From Micropruina glycogenica (GTDB lineage Bacteria > Actinomycetota > Actinomycetes > Propionibacteriales > Propionibacteriaceae), in NCBI RefSeq assembly GCF_039524395.1, contig NZ_BAAAGO010000001.1: a DNA stretch of 64,000 nucleotides; one strand, given 5' to 3'. A program made the translations under genes and the position numbers. Numbering within the stretch: the stretch's first letter is position 1; the number at the start of each line of letters is the position of its first letter. Shown here one piece after another: positions 24,200 through 34,207 of the stretch. The notes beneath the pieces were generated by a model. That model ran no database searches, was not told the DNA's origin, and was given only the letters and a program-made list of their open reading frames with translations.

Positions 24200-25358
24200 A
24201 GCACCGGGCGCGGGCCAGCCGCTCGGGGTGGTAGCCCGTCCACTTGCCGGGCGGCACGTCGTCGCGCGACACCTCGGTGAAGCCGCGGTGCAGAAAGAAG
24301 GCCGCGGCGTCGTCCGACACGGTGACGGCGAACACCGAGGTCAGACCGCGGTCGAGCGCGCGTTTGAGCAGCGCGCTGATCAGCAGGCCGCCGGCCCCGG
24401 CACCCGAGAACTCGCTCACCGTGATCAGGGCCGACACCTCGCCCACGCCGGCCACCCCGTAGGCGTCCACCTCGAGGCCGACCAGGCCCGCGAGATGCCC
24501 CGTGCGAATCAGCCGGGCGCCCAGCCCGCCGATCATCATGCGGGCGATCTGCTGCCGGGTGCGGGGCTTGAGAATGCCCGCGGCCACGCCGCGGTTGACG
24601 AGCTCTTCGGCGGCGGGCAGGTCGTCCACCCGCAGATCGGTGACCTGCAGGTAGCCGCCCAGGGTGATCAGGGTGCCCGCACCGTCGAAGGTGAACAGCT
24701 CGAGCTCGACGTCTTCGGGGCGGCAGAGGTTCACCGAGAAGGCGCCGCCGCGCAGCGCTGTTTCGATCGCCTGCAGCAGCAGCGGGTCGGCGCGATCGGC
24801 GAGCGCCCGTTCGAGGGCCCGGCGGTGCACCCGCAATTCGGCGAAGCTGCGCGGAGGGTCGCCCCAGCCGCCGCCGGCGTCGGTGAGCACCACCTTGGAC
24901 GCCCCCAGCCCCACCGCGATGCGCGCCGCGTCAAGCGCCGTGGCTTCGGCCACCACCACCAGCACGCGGGCGTCGGTGGTGGCGATCCACAACTCCGCGA
25001 GTTCGTCGACGGCCCAGGTGTTAGGGGCGTCCAACGCCCGGTCGGCGCCGATCGCGGCAGCCAGTCGTGCGGCATCGGCATGGCTGCCGGTGACCAGCAC
25101 GAACCTGGTGTCGCCGCTGGCGAACCCGCTGATCGAGCGGGCCAACCCCGCGAGCGCGGCATCGGTGAGCACCGGCAGAGCGATCACGATGGTGACGCCG
25201 CGAAACTCCTCGACGAAGAACGCGTGCTCGGCCTCGGTGCCGGCACTCTGGGCGCGGCTGCCGTCCATGGCGTCACGGGGGTGCTCCACCCGCACCGTCG
25301 GTGCGACCGGACGGCCCCGGCGCGGGCGTGGGGTGCTGGCGATCGGTGAGCGGGCCAT
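24183..25358 (-). CDS. GNAT acetyltransferase, N-acetylglutamate-synthase-like
   Basis: A 391-residue two-domain protein. Residues ~45-250 look like a degenerate amino-acid-kinase-type domain (GVTIVIALPVLTD, RFVLVTGSHADAARLAAAIG). Residues ~255-391 are a GNAT domain with the acetyl-CoA-binding stretch around GAGAGGLLISALLKRALDRG and the end FFLHRGFTEV, WTGYHPERLARARCF. This layout fits ArgA-type N-acetylglutamate synthase, the first step of arginine synthesis, but no arg genes are next to it and substrate residues were not verified. It starts 13 bases after the citrate synthase gene, so both are likely cotranscribed. The ATG at 25358 was preferred to GTG 25364. Confidence 0.65.
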   Translation of the reverse strand: MARSPIASTPRPRRGRPVAPTVRVEHPRDAMDGSRAQSAGTEAEHAFFVEEFRGVTIVIALPVLTDAALAGLARSISGFASGDTRFVLVTGSHADAARLAAAIGADRALDAPNTWAVDELAELWIATTDARVLVVVAEATALDAARIAVGLGASKVVLTDAGGGWGDPPRSFAELRVHRRALERALADRADPLLLQAIETALRGGAFSVNLCRPEDVELELFTFDGAGTLITLGGYLQVTDLRVDDLPAAEELVNRGVAAGILKPRTRQQIARMMIGGLGARLIRTGHLAGLVGLEVDAYGVAGVGEVSALITVSEFSGAGAGGLLISALLKRALDRGLTSVFAVTVSDDAAAFFLHRGFTEVSRDDVPPGKWTGYHPERLARARCFTWVL

Positions 25359-25371
25359 GGGCACCAGTGTG

Positions 25372-26652
<1,281 letters not shown>

Positions 26653-26746
26653 GGCTGCTCCCTTCGACGGCGCCGGAGTCGTTGGGGCCGCGCCGCCTGC
26701 CGCCACCCTAGCCAAGTGCGCCCAACCACTAGTTGCGAATTGATGG

Positions 26747-26774
26747 TTGACAGATCAATCAAAGCGTCTATGAT
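26747..26774 (+). promoter_or_regulatory. Promoter of the yceI gene
   Basis: TTGACA at 26747-26752 and TATGAT at 26769-26774 with a 16-bp spacer make a near-consensus vegetative promoter, unusual in this GC-rich window. It precedes a leader of about 45 bases and an AAGGAG site for the yceI start at 26826. Confidence 0.75.
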
Positions 26775-26825
26775 GGAGATGTAGTTGAGATTTCAAACAG
26801 TCCGCCCCATGAAGGAGTTCCCGGA

Positions 26826-27389
26826 ATGACCGCAGCAGCCACCCCCGCCACCCTGGCCGACCTGAGGGGCACGTTCGTGCTCGACGCCAGCCATAGCCAG
26901 CTGGGCTTCGTCGCCCGGCACGCCATGGTCACCAAGGTGCGCGGCAGCTTCACCGACGTGACCGGCACGGCCAGCGTCGACGGCGCGAACCCGTCCGCGT
27001 CCAGCCTGAGCGTCACCATCAAGTCCGACTCGATCAACACCCGCAGCGAGGGCCGCGACGCGCACCTTCGCTCGGCCGACTTCTTCGACGTCGAGAAGTA
27101 CCCCGAGATCACCTTCACGGGCACCGACTTCTCGATCGACGGCGACACCGTCGACGTCACCGGTGACCTGACCATCAAAGGCACCACCCACTCGGTCACC
27201 GTGCCGCTGGAATACCAGGGCGCAGTCATCGACCCGTGGGGTAACGAGCGCATCGGCTTCGAGGGCTCGGTCGTGGTCAACCGCAAAGACTGGGGCCTCA
27301 CCTGGAACGCCGCCATCGAGTCCGGTGGCGTGCTGGTCAGCGAGAAGGTAACCCTCGAGTTCGAGATCTCGGCGGTGAAGCAAGCCTGA
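26826..27389 (+). CDS. YceI family isoprenoid-binding protein
   Basis: A 187-residue lipocalin-like protein of the YceI family, which bind polyisoprenoids such as quinones in a beta barrel. Family signatures are LDASHSQLGFVARHAM, SITINTRSEGRDAHLRSADF-like residues (actual DSINTRSEGRDAHLRSADFF), TFTGTDF, DLTIKGTTHSV and IGFEGS. There is no signal peptide, so it acts in the cytosol. AAGGAG precedes the ATG and a strong promoter lies upstream, so it is probably well expressed. Confidence 0.92.
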   Translation: MTAAATPATLADLRGTFVLDASHSQLGFVARHAMVTKVRGSFTDVTGTASVDGANPSASSLSVTIKSDSINTRSEGRDAHLRSADFFDVEKYPEITFTGTDFSIDGDTVDVTGDLTIKGTTHSVTVPLEYQGAVIDPWGNERIGFEGSVVVNRKDWGLTWNAAIESGGVLVSEKVTLEFEISAVKQA

Positions 27390-27462
27390 ACCCAGGTGCC
27401 TGGAATCGCCTTCGGGGGTAGGCGATTCACAACACAGCAGCCGCAAGGATGCATGATTGCTT

Positions 27463-28032
27463 ATGCGATCCATGTCCTTGCGGCTGCTCATGTCTGTGCT
27501 TGTGGCGCTGGGTGTGGGGGCCGCGGTGCCGGCCCAGGTGGCCTGCGCGTGCTCGTGCGCCGAGGTCGACACCGCCGAAGCGTTGCGCACGGCGTCCGCG
27601 GTGTTCGAGGGCGACGTGGTGTCGTCGACCCAGCCGTCCACCGGTTCGTCGGACGAACCGATCGCATACACGGTGGCGGTGACGAGGATCTACAAGGGCA
27701 GCCTGCCGGCCACCGTGGTGGTGCGCTCGGCGGCGTCCGAGGCCAGTTGCGGCGTTGAACTCAAGGGTCACGTCACGGTCTTCGCGCACGGCGACAACGA
27801 TGCGCTGAACGCCACCCTCTGCTCGGCCCCGGTTCGGTTGAACCGCGCTGAGCTGGGCGAGGGGCACACGCCGGTAGCGGTGCCGTCAGCAGCGACCGTG
27901 ACGACGCCGGCGGGGCGGACGACACCGGCACCGACTACCCAGCCCACCAGCACCGAACCGTTGCTGTGGGGCGGCGTGGCGCTGTTACTGGGCGCGGCAG
28001 CGCTGGTGATCTGGCTGACGCGCCGGCGCTGA
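27463..28032 (+). CDS. Secreted, membrane-anchored NTR/TIMP-like protein
   Basis: A 189-residue surface protein. A signal peptide is followed directly by CACSC, the cysteine cluster that begins tissue-inhibitor-of-metalloproteinase/netrin-like (NTR) domains. A beta-rich domain to ~125 (AVFEGDVVSS, VTRIYKG, GHVTVFAHGD, SEASCGVEL) follows, then a Thr/Pro-rich stalk, a transmembrane helix and a terminal basic Arg cluster. Bacterial proteins of this design are anchored facing outward; function is unknown. AAGGAT lies before the ATG. Confidence 0.7.
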   Translation: MRSMSLRLLMSVLVALGVGAAVPAQVACACSCAEVDTAEALRTASAVFEGDVVSSTQPSTGSSDEPIAYTVAVTRIYKGSLPATVVVRSAASEASCGVELKGHVTVFAHGDNDALNATLCSAPVRLNRAELGEGHTPVAVPSAATVTTPAGRTTPAPTTQPTSTEPLLWGGVALLLGAAALVIWLTRRR

Positions 28033-28035
28033 TTC

Positions 28036-28136
28036 GATGCCGGCACCGGTGACTGATGCCGGCTTGGGTCACTGGTGCCGGGGTATTTCACGTCAGCTGT
28101 GACGGTTCGCGGCACCGGTCACCGATGCCGGCATCG
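28036..28136. repeat. Palindromic repeat cluster, hairpin between convergent genes
   Basis: The motif GATGCCGGCACCGGT and its relatives occur three times (about 28036-28062, inverted at 28066-28082, and 28109-28136). CCGGCACCGGTGAC (28040-28053) pairs with GTCACTGGTGCCGG (28068-28081), one mismatch and a 14-base loop. It lies after the NTR-like gene and after rocD, so it may terminate both. Confidence 0.65.
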
Positions 28137-28168
28137 ATGGCACCGCACGCTACGTCGACGTGACGCGA

Positions 28169-29410
28169 TCAGCCCTTCTCGGCGCGGGCTTCGGCCAGGG
28201 CGTCCACCAGGGCGTCGATGGCCTGGTCGAGCTCTGCTTCGGTGATCACCAGCGGCGGGGCGAGCCGAATGGTCTTCTCGTGGGTGTCCTTGGCGATCAC
28301 GCCGCGGCTGAGCAGCTTGTAGCAGATGCTGCGGGCGGTGCCGAGGTACGGGTCGATGTCGACGCCGGCCCACAGCCCCTTGCCCCGGACGGCGTCCACA
28401 CCGTTGCCGATCAGCGTGCGCAGCCGCTTGTGCAGGTGTTCGCCCAACTCGGACGACCGCTGCTGCAACTCGCCGGTCTTCAACAGTTCGACCGCGGCCA
28501 GGCCGACGGCGGACGCCAGCGGGTTGCCGCCGAAGGTGGAGCCGTGCTGGCCCGGGTGCAACAGGCCCAGAATGTCGCGGTTGCCCACCACGGCCGAGAC
28601 GGGCAAAATGCCGCCGCCCAGCGCCTTGCCCAGCAGGTACAGGTCGGGCACCACGCCGCTGTGCTCGCAGGCGAAGGTCTTACCCGTGCGGCCCAGGCCC
28701 GACTGAATCTCGTCGGCGATCATCAGCACGTTGCGCTCGGTGCACAGCTCGCGCAGGGCCGGCAAGAAGCTCTTCGGCGGCACCACCACACCGGCCTCGC
28801 CCTGAATCGGCTCGACCAGCACGGCCACGGTGTTGTCGTCGATCTCGTCTGCGATCGCGGTGACGTCGCCGTACGGCACGGTGCGAAAGCCCGGGGTGAA
28901 GGGGCCGAAGTTGCGCCGCGCGGTCTCGTCATTGCTGAACGAGATCACCGTGGTGGTGCGGCCGTGAAAGTTGTTGGCCATCACGATGATGTTGGCGTGC
29001 CGCTCTTCGACGCCCTTGGTCTCATACCCCCACTTGCGGGCCAGTTTGATGCCCGACTCGACGGCCTCGACGCCGGTGTTCATCGGCAGCACCATGTCTT
29101 TGCCGCACAGCTCGGCCAGCGCCTTGACGAAAGGGCCGTAGGGCGCCGAGAACACCGCCCGCGAGGTGATGGTCACCTTCGCGAGCTGGTCGATCGCGGC
29201 CTGGGTGAGCACCGGGTTTCCGTGGCCGAAGTTCACCGCCGAGTAGGCCGACAGAAAGTCGAGGTAGCGGTTGCCGTCGATGTCGGTGAGCCAGGCGCCC
29301 TCGCCGGAGTCGATCACCACGGGCAACGGCAGGTAGTTGTGCGCCCCCCACGTTTCGGTCTGGGCGATCGCGGCCTGCTGGGCCGGGCTGACGCCCTTGC
29401 GGTCGGTCAT
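28169..29410 (-). CDS. rocD: Ornithine aminotransferase
   Basis: A 413-residue PLP-dependent class III aminotransferase converting ornithine and 2-oxoglutarate to glutamate semialdehyde and glutamate. PLP-binding features are Asp in LMIADEIQSGLGRTGK and the Schiff-base Lys in LYLLGKALGGG; the N-terminal LPVVIDSGEGAWLTDIDGN and HGSTFGGNPLA are typical of RocD/OAT. GGAGG lies before the ATG. It stands alone, away from other arginine genes. Confidence 0.93.
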   Translation of the reverse strand: MTDRKGVSPAQQAAIAQTETWGAHNYLPLPVVIDSGEGAWLTDIDGNRYLDFLSAYSAVNFGHGNPVLTQAAIDQLAKVTITSRAVFSAPYGPFVKALAELCGKDMVLPMNTGVEAVESGIKLARKWGYETKGVEERHANIIVMANNFHGRTTTVISFSNDETARRNFGPFTPGFRTVPYGDVTAIADEIDDNTVAVLVEPIQGEAGVVVPPKSFLPALRELCTERNVLMIADEIQSGLGRTGKTFACEHSGVVPDLYLLGKALGGGILPVSAVVGNRDILGLLHPGQHGSTFGGNPLASAVGLAAVELLKTGELQQRSSELGEHLHKRLRTLIGNGVDAVRGKGLWAGVDIDPYLGTARSICYKLLSRGVIAKDTHEKTIRLAPPLVITEAELDQAIDALVDALAEARAEKG

Positions 29411-29538
29411 GGCAATCCTCCGGTGTCGAAGCTACGCAACGCTCATTCTTTCGGCTCTAGTGGCGAACAACGCGATAAAGAGCAGGCCTCCAAGCCTACC
29501 GGAGGCGAAAACGTGGCGCCACCGGCGCTCGTCCGACC

Positions 29539-30780
29539 TCACTGTTGCCCGCCCCACCCCAGCGCCCGACCGATCTTCACCCGGCTGCTGTAGCTGATCG
29601 ACCCGGTGCGAAAGAGCCGCACCCCGAGCATCAGGAACAGCCAGCCGAAGCCGGCCAGCATGACCAGCGCGATCGCGGCTTCCCACCAGTAGAGCCCGCC
29701 GGTGGCGTTGCGCAGCAGCGCCGACACGGGAGCGGTGAGCGGAAAGAACGTGAACACCTGCGACACCACCCCGTGCGGGTCGCTGACCAGCAGGGAGGCG
29801 GCGTACAGCGGAATGAACATCGCCATCACCACCACGCCGAACGCGTTGCCGGCCTCTTTTGCCGACGGCATGACCGCACCGATGGCCACCAGCAGCCCGG
29901 TGAACATCAGAAAGCTGAACAGAAACAACGCGAAGCCGATCAGCGCGGGCCACAGGTCGAGCGGCACGCCCAACAGCGACGCGGCGCCGTCGGTCGGCGG
30001 GACGGCTCCGATTGCGTTGGTGAGCAGATTGAACGCGAAGCCGGCCGGAATCGCCACCACCAGACCTTGCACGATGCCGATCAGCACCAAGGCGATCACC
30101 TTGCCGACGATCATCGTGGTGGGGTTCATCGTGGTGAGAATCATCTCGGTGACCCGGTTCTCTTTCTCTTCGAGCGTCACGTTGAGCATCTGGTTACCCA
30201 ACATCAGCACCGCCATGTAGAACAGCACCAGAAACAGCCCGGGAACGATCACCCCGGCGAACCCCGCGGTGCGGGTGCCTGCGGCGTAGGTGACGAGTTC
30301 GACGTCCGGCTCGTTCACCGCCAGAGCGGCCAGCTTGGGGTCGCCGATGCGGGCTGCCACCGATTGGCTGAACACCGACGACGCCACCGCGCTGTAGCGG
30401 CCCGAGTCGAACAACCCGAGGTCTTGACCCTGCACCGCGATCGGCTGGCTCAGCGGGTCTTCGGGGTAGTCGACGTGGCATTGCGAGGTGCCGGCCACCA
30501 CGGCTGCTCGCGCCGCGGGGGCGTCGGTCACCGGGCTTCCCCCGGCCGCTGCGGCCACCGCCGCGTCGACCAGCCCGGACGCGTCGGTGTAGGTGAAGCT
30601 GACCGTCTGCTTGTCTTGGCTGTCGGCGCGGTTGGCGGTGGCCTGGCTGCTGATCGTGACGAGCCCGACCACGACGGCGATCAGCAGCGGCACCGACAGT
30701 GAGATCAGCCAGAACTTCGGCTTCAGCACGGTGCGGGTGAACTCGAACCGGATCACGGTGCCCAGATTGTGCCGCTTCAT
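29539..30780 (-). CDS. ABC-2 type exporter permease (NatB-like)
   Basis: A 413-residue permease of the ABC-2/NatB type. One transmembrane helix lies at ~25-45, then an extracytoplasmic domain of ~140 residues, then five or six helices from ~185 on, with the cytosolic VTLEEKENRVTEMILTTMNP coupling motif typical of NatB-like proteins. Its start overlaps the stop of the ATPase gene (ATGA), so the two form one exporter; substrates of such systems include sodium ions and drugs, and the substrate here is unknown. Confidence 0.88.
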   Translation of the reverse strand: MKRHNLGTVIRFEFTRTVLKPKFWLISLSVPLLIAVVVGLVTISSQATANRADSQDKQTVSFTYTDASGLVDAAVAAAAGGSPVTDAPAARAAVVAGTSQCHVDYPEDPLSQPIAVQGQDLGLFDSGRYSAVASSVFSQSVAARIGDPKLAALAVNEPDVELVTYAAGTRTAGFAGVIVPGLFLVLFYMAVLMLGNQMLNVTLEEKENRVTEMILTTMNPTTMIVGKVIALVLIGIVQGLVVAIPAGFAFNLLTNAIGAVPPTDGAASLLGVPLDLWPALIGFALFLFSFLMFTGLLVAIGAVMPSAKEAGNAFGVVVMAMFIPLYAASLLVSDPHGVVSQVFTFFPLTAPVSALLRNATGGLYWWEAAIALVMLAGFGWLFLMLGVRLFRTGSISYSSRVKIGRALGWGGQQ

Positions 30781-31688
30781 GCCGCCGCCTCTTGCTCGCC
30801 GTACACCTTGAGAAAGATCTCTTCGAGAGACACCCGCGCCGACTCGAAGCCGCGCAACTGCACGCCCGCGTCGAGCAGTTCGCGAATCACCAGGTTGGGC
30901 TCGACGCCGTCGGGCAGATCGAGTTCGGCGTAGTTGCGTTCGCTCACCTCGACCCGGTAGTTCGGCGACTGGGGCAGGGTGCCGCTGAAGGTGAGCCGCA
31001 GGCGCCGTCCGCCGAACGCGTCCTGCACCTCGGCGACCGTGCCGTAGGCCTCGGCGCGGCCGTCCTTGAGCAGCAGAATGCGGTCGCAGAGCCGCTCGAC
31101 CTCGTCCATCTGGTGGGTGACCATCACCACCGTCGAACCCTGCTGGCGCTGCTCGTCGACCAGGTCCATCAACAGCCGGCGGTTCACCGGGTCGAAGCCC
31201 TTGGTGGGCTCGTCGAGAATCAGAATGCTGGGCGAGTTCATGATCGTGACGCCCAACTGCACCTTCTGCTGCTGCCCGCCCGACAGCTTGTCGACCCGCA
31301 CCTTGGCGTGATCGGCCAGGCCGACCCGGCCCAGGTATTCCCGAGACCAGCCGGACGCCGCGTCTCGGGTCTGGCCCTTGAGTTGGCCGAAGTAGGTCAT
31401 CACGTCCAGCACCGACTCTTTGCGGTACAGCCCGCGCTCTTCGGGCAGGTACCCCAATCGCGATCCCTGGGCAGGGTCGAACCGTCGGCCCTCGACCAGC
31501 AGCGTGCCGGCGGTGGGGGTGTAGATGCCCAGCAGGGCGCGAATGGTGGTGGTCTTGCCCGAGCCGTTCGAGCCCAACAGCCCGAATGTTTCGCCGGGGC
31601 GTACCTCGAAGCTCAGGTCGTCGATCACGACCTGCTCGCCGAACCTCATGCGAAAGTCGCGAACGTCGATGACGGGGGTGTCGCTCAT
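30777..31688 (-). CDS. ABC exporter ATP-binding protein (NatA-like)
   Basis: A 303-residue ABC ATPase: Walker A GSNGSGKT at 39-46, signature LSGGQQQKV, Walker B ILILDEPTKG and a C-terminal domain of ~80 residues that ends in ISLEEIFLKVYGEQ-like sequence (actual VSLEEIFLKVYGE), as in NatA-type proteins with the DUF4162 extension. It energises the permease encoded directly downstream. It diverges from the universal stress protein gene. Confidence 0.93.
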   Translation of the reverse strand: MSDTPVIDVRDFRMRFGEQVVIDDLSFEVRPGETFGLLGSNGSGKTTTIRALLGIYTPTAGTLLVEGRRFDPAQGSRLGYLPEERGLYRKESVLDVMTYFGQLKGQTRDAASGWSREYLGRVGLADHAKVRVDKLSGGQQQKVQLGVTIMNSPSILILDEPTKGFDPVNRRLLMDLVDEQRQQGSTVVMVTHQMDEVERLCDRILLLKDGRAEAYGTVAEVQDAFGGRRLRLTFSGTLPQSPNYRVEVSERNYAELDLPDGVEPNLVIRELLDAGVQLRGFESARVSLEEIFLKVYGEQEAAA

Positions 31689-31749
31689 GCTGTTAGCTCA
31701 TCACACGCGGCCAAGCCCTCGGGTGCGTCCCACGCACTAGAGTCGGTGC

Positions 31750-32247
31750 ATGGACGCCACTCAACTGCCCATCGTGGTCGGCAACGACGGTTCTGACTTC
31801 GCCCGGCTGGCGTTGCGCAAGGCACTCTGGCTCGCCGACAAGCTCAAGGCCGAGGTGCGGGTGATTCGCGCCTGGTCGATCAGCACCGCGCCGCGCCCGT
31901 CCACCTGGTCGCCCGGTTACGTGCCCCCCGCCGACGACTTCGAGGCCGTGGTGCGCGAACGGCTGGCCAAAGAGGTCGACCCGATCGCGGCCGAGTTTCC
32001 CGACGTGAAGGTCATTCTCGAAACGCCCCACGGCCCGGCCGGACGAGAGTTGCTCAAGGCAGCGGTGAACGCACGGCTGCTCGTGGTGGGCACGCGAGGC
32101 ATGGGCGGGTTCAAGGGTCTGCTGATGGGTTCGGTGTCGAACCAGGTCGTCGAGCACGCCCCCTGCGACGTGCTGGTGGTGCGCAAGGGCACCGACGAGC
32201 CCGCGCCCGATCGCCGGGTGCCGCTCGACCGCATTCTCGACCAGTGA
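31750..32247 (+). CDS. Universal stress protein (UspA family)
   Basis: A 165-residue single-domain Usp. The strand IVVGNDGSDFARLALRKAL starts the fold, and GTRGMGGFKGLLMGSVSNQV carries the G-x2-G-x9-G-S ATP-binding motif, so it is the nucleotide-binding type. TAGAGT ends six bases before the ATG, implying a leaderless mRNA. The barstar gene starts within its stop codon (GTGA), so a stress-type promoter may drive the whole Usp-barstar-RNase operon. Confidence 0.92.
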   Translation: MDATQLPIVVGNDGSDFARLALRKALWLADKLKAEVRVIRAWSISTAPRPSTWSPGYVPPADDFEAVVRERLAKEVDPIAAEFPDVKVILETPHGPAGRELLKAAVNARLLVVGTRGMGGFKGLLMGSVSNQVVEHAPCDVLVVRKGTDEPAPDRRVPLDRILDQ

Positions 32248-32693
32248 CCGCAGCCTGGACCTGTCTGGCCGACGAGTTGGGGCTGGACGGCCAGCGCATG
32301 CTCTTCGCCGATGCGAGCCGACGCCCCGAGTTGCTCGCGGGGTGCCAGGACGCCGGCTACACGGTGGTGGCGCTCGACACCCAGGGGGTGAGCCGCTTTC
32401 GCGCCGCGCAGGCCGCCCTGGCCACGGCGCTGCGTTTGCCCGCCAGTGCGGGCCGCAACCTGGACGCCCTCGCCGACAGCCTGGGCGATCTGGCCCGCTA
32501 CTGGCCGGACGCACCCCGCCTGGTGCTGGCCTGGAGCCACCCCGAGCAGCTGATGCTCGACGACGAGAGGGGCTGGTTTCGCCTCGTCGAGGTGCTGGCG
32601 AACGCGTCCGACCGGCTGTGGCAGGGCGAGGGCGACGACCCGGACGACCGGCTGTTCGAGACCCTGGTCTTGATCGAGGGCTACGCGTCATGA
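32244..32693 (+). CDS. Barstar family ribonuclease inhibitor
   Basis: A 149-residue protein with the barstar fold: RMLFADASRRPELLAGCQDAG at the start, then LRLPASAGRNLDALADSLGDL, the conserved helix that plugs the barnase active site, and a C-terminal strand LVLAWSHPEQL. It should bind and block the RNase encoded directly downstream, whose ATG lies in its stop codon (ATGA). The inhibitor-first order ensures immunity is made before the toxin. The start is a GTG overlapping the Usp stop. Confidence 0.85.
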   Translation: MTAAWTCLADELGLDGQRMLFADASRRPELLAGCQDAGYTVVALDTQGVSRFRAAQAALATALRLPASAGRNLDALADSLGDLARYWPDAPRLVLAWSHPEQLMLDDERGWFRLVEVLANASDRLWQGEGDDPDDRLFETLVLIEGYAS

Positions 32694-33154
32694 GTCCGAC
32701 CCGGCAACGCACTCTGCTGGTGGTCGGCCTGGTGCTGGTCGTGCTCGCCGGGCTGATCGTCTGGGCGTCGGGTGGTCGTCCGGGTAGTCCGACCACGGCC
32801 GAGACCAAGCCCGTCATCGCCACCCCGAGCCGCACCGCGCCCACCTCGAGTTCGGGGCTGCCAGTGTGCACCCATGTGCCGGCCGAGGTCGACGACACCG
32901 TCGCCGCGGTGCGCAACAACGGCCCCTACCTGCGCCCGCGCGACGACGGGGGCACGTTCGGCAACTACGAGCGGCTGCTGCCCCGCAAACCGAGCGGCTA
33001 CTACCGCGAATACACCGTCGAGGCGCCGGGCGAACGCTTTCCCGGCCCCCGGCGACTGATCACCGGGGGCCAGGCCAAGCTGGGCGCAGAGCCGGCGGTG
33101 TGGTTCTACACCGCCGACCACTACGAGTCGTTCTGCGAGCTCGTCGTCGGTTGA
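32690..33154 (+). CDS. Barnase/RNase Sa-type ribonuclease with N-terminal anchor
   Basis: A 154-residue protein. Residues 8-27 form a hydrophobic signal or anchor segment, ~28-57 are a Ser/Thr/Pro linker, and ~58-154 are a guanyl-specific microbial RNase domain. The catalytic set of RNase Sa is present: Glu107 in YREYTV, Arg122 in GPRRLITGG and His144 in ADHYESF, together with the NYERLLPRKPSGYY lead-in. It should cut RNA outside the cell, or stay displayed at the surface. It is coupled to the barstar gene. There is no typical signal-peptidase site, so release is uncertain. Confidence 0.88.
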   Translation: MSPTRQRTLLVVGLVLVVLAGLIVWASGGRPGSPTTAETKPVIATPSRTAPTSSSGLPVCTHVPAEVDDTVAAVRNNGPYLRPRDDGGTFGNYERLLPRKPSGYYREYTVEAPGERFPGPRRLITGGQAKLGAEPAVWFYTADHYESFCELVVG

Positions 33155-33164
33155 GCCCGTCGAC

Positions 33165-33242
33165 GGTCGAGTTTGTTGAGACCACTGGGTCTCGACAAGC
33201 CCGAACGTGGAGCGGTTGGGAGATCCCGGCGTAAGCCGGGAC
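33165..33242. repeat. REP-A hairpin followed by REP-B hairpin
   Basis: GGTCGAGTTTGTTGAGACC (33165-33183) and GGTCTCGACAAGCCCGAAC (33188-33206) form a REP-A hairpin with a 4-base loop. GAGATCCCGGC (33220-33230) and GCCGGGAC (33235-33242) form a REP-B hairpin. They fill the space between the RNase gene and the convergent substrate-binding protein gene. Confidence 0.75.
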
Positions 33243-33248
33243 GGCGGG

Positions 33249-34172
33249 TCAGCCGAGCAGCCCCTTGCCGGTCAGCCAGGTCTTGGCGATCTCGCTCGAG
33301 CTCTGCTGCTTGTTCACGCTCAATGCGTTCAGCCCCACCAACTCGTCGGTGGTCAATGCAGCACTCACCTTGTCGATCACCGCGGCGGCCTTCTCGTCGA
33401 CCTTCGCGCTCACCACCGGCACCACGTTCTGCGGCAGAATCAGCGCCTTCGGGTCGGTCAGCGTCACCAGTTCGTTGGCGGCGATGGACGGGTCGGCCGA
33501 GTAGATGTCGGCGGTGTCGCACTTGCCGTCCTTGAGCGCCTTGACCGTCAGCGGGCCGCCCGAGTCCTCAACCGGAATCACCTCGAGGTTCAGCCCGTAG
33601 TCGTTCTTGAGCCCGGGGGGTCCGTAGGGGCGCTTGGCGAGCTCGGAGTTGGCGCACACCTTGAGCGAGTCACCCACCTTCGACAGGTCGGCGATGCTGG
33701 CCAGGCCGTACTTGTCGGCGTTGGCCTTGGTGACGTTGTAGCTGTCCTGGTCGGTGGCCGGCGACGCGGTCAACGGTCGCAGGCCGCTGCCCAGGGCAGC
33801 GGGCAGGGCCGCCATCACCTCGTCGCCGGTCTTGGCGGTGGCGTTCTTGTCGAGGTACTGCAGCAGGTTGCCGGAGTACTCGGGAAACACGTCGATCTTG
33901 CCGCCCTGCAACTCGGGCAGGTACACCTCGCGCTGCCCGATCTGGTACTGCCGGGTGATCGTGTAGCCGCCGTGCTCCAGCGCCTGCGCGTACAGCTCGG
34001 CGATGATCTCGTTGCTGTAGTACTGCTGCGAGCCGACCACCAGCGTGGTGCTGCCGGCCGCACTGGACGAGCCGGACGCCGCCGGGCTCGCCGAGCCCAA
34101 CGGATTCGAGGACGAGCAGGCGCTCAACGCCAGCACGCCGGCCGCCACGAGGGCAGCGAAACGGGTCTTCAT
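33249..34172 (-). CDS. Osmoprotectant ABC transporter substrate-binding lipoprotein
   Basis: A 307-residue lipoprotein: signal with lipobox LSAC at ~16-19, a Ser/Ala linker, then an OpuAC/ProX-like domain (TLVVGSQQYYSNEIIAELYA, GGKIDVFPEYSGNLLQYL, CDTADIYSADPSI). It captures betaine, choline or related quaternary amines outside the membrane and passes them to the two permeases. It is the last gene of a four-gene operon ordered ATPase, permease, permease, binding protein. Confidence 0.9.
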   Translation of the reverse strand: MKTRFAALVAAGVLALSACSSSNPLGSASPAASGSSSAAGSTTLVVGSQQYYSNEIIAELYAQALEHGGYTITRQYQIGQREVYLPELQGGKIDVFPEYSGNLLQYLDKNATAKTGDEVMAALPAALGSGLRPLTASPATDQDSYNVTKANADKYGLASIADLSKVGDSLKVCANSELAKRPYGPPGLKNDYGLNLEVIPVEDSGGPLTVKALKDGKCDTADIYSADPSIAANELVTLTDPKALILPQNVVPVVSAKVDEKAAAVIDKVSAALTTDELVGLNALSVNKQQSSSEIAKTWLTGKGLLG

Positions 34173-34207
34173 GGTCAGAGGGGTCCTCTCGGTGGGGGTT
34201 TCGTCGA

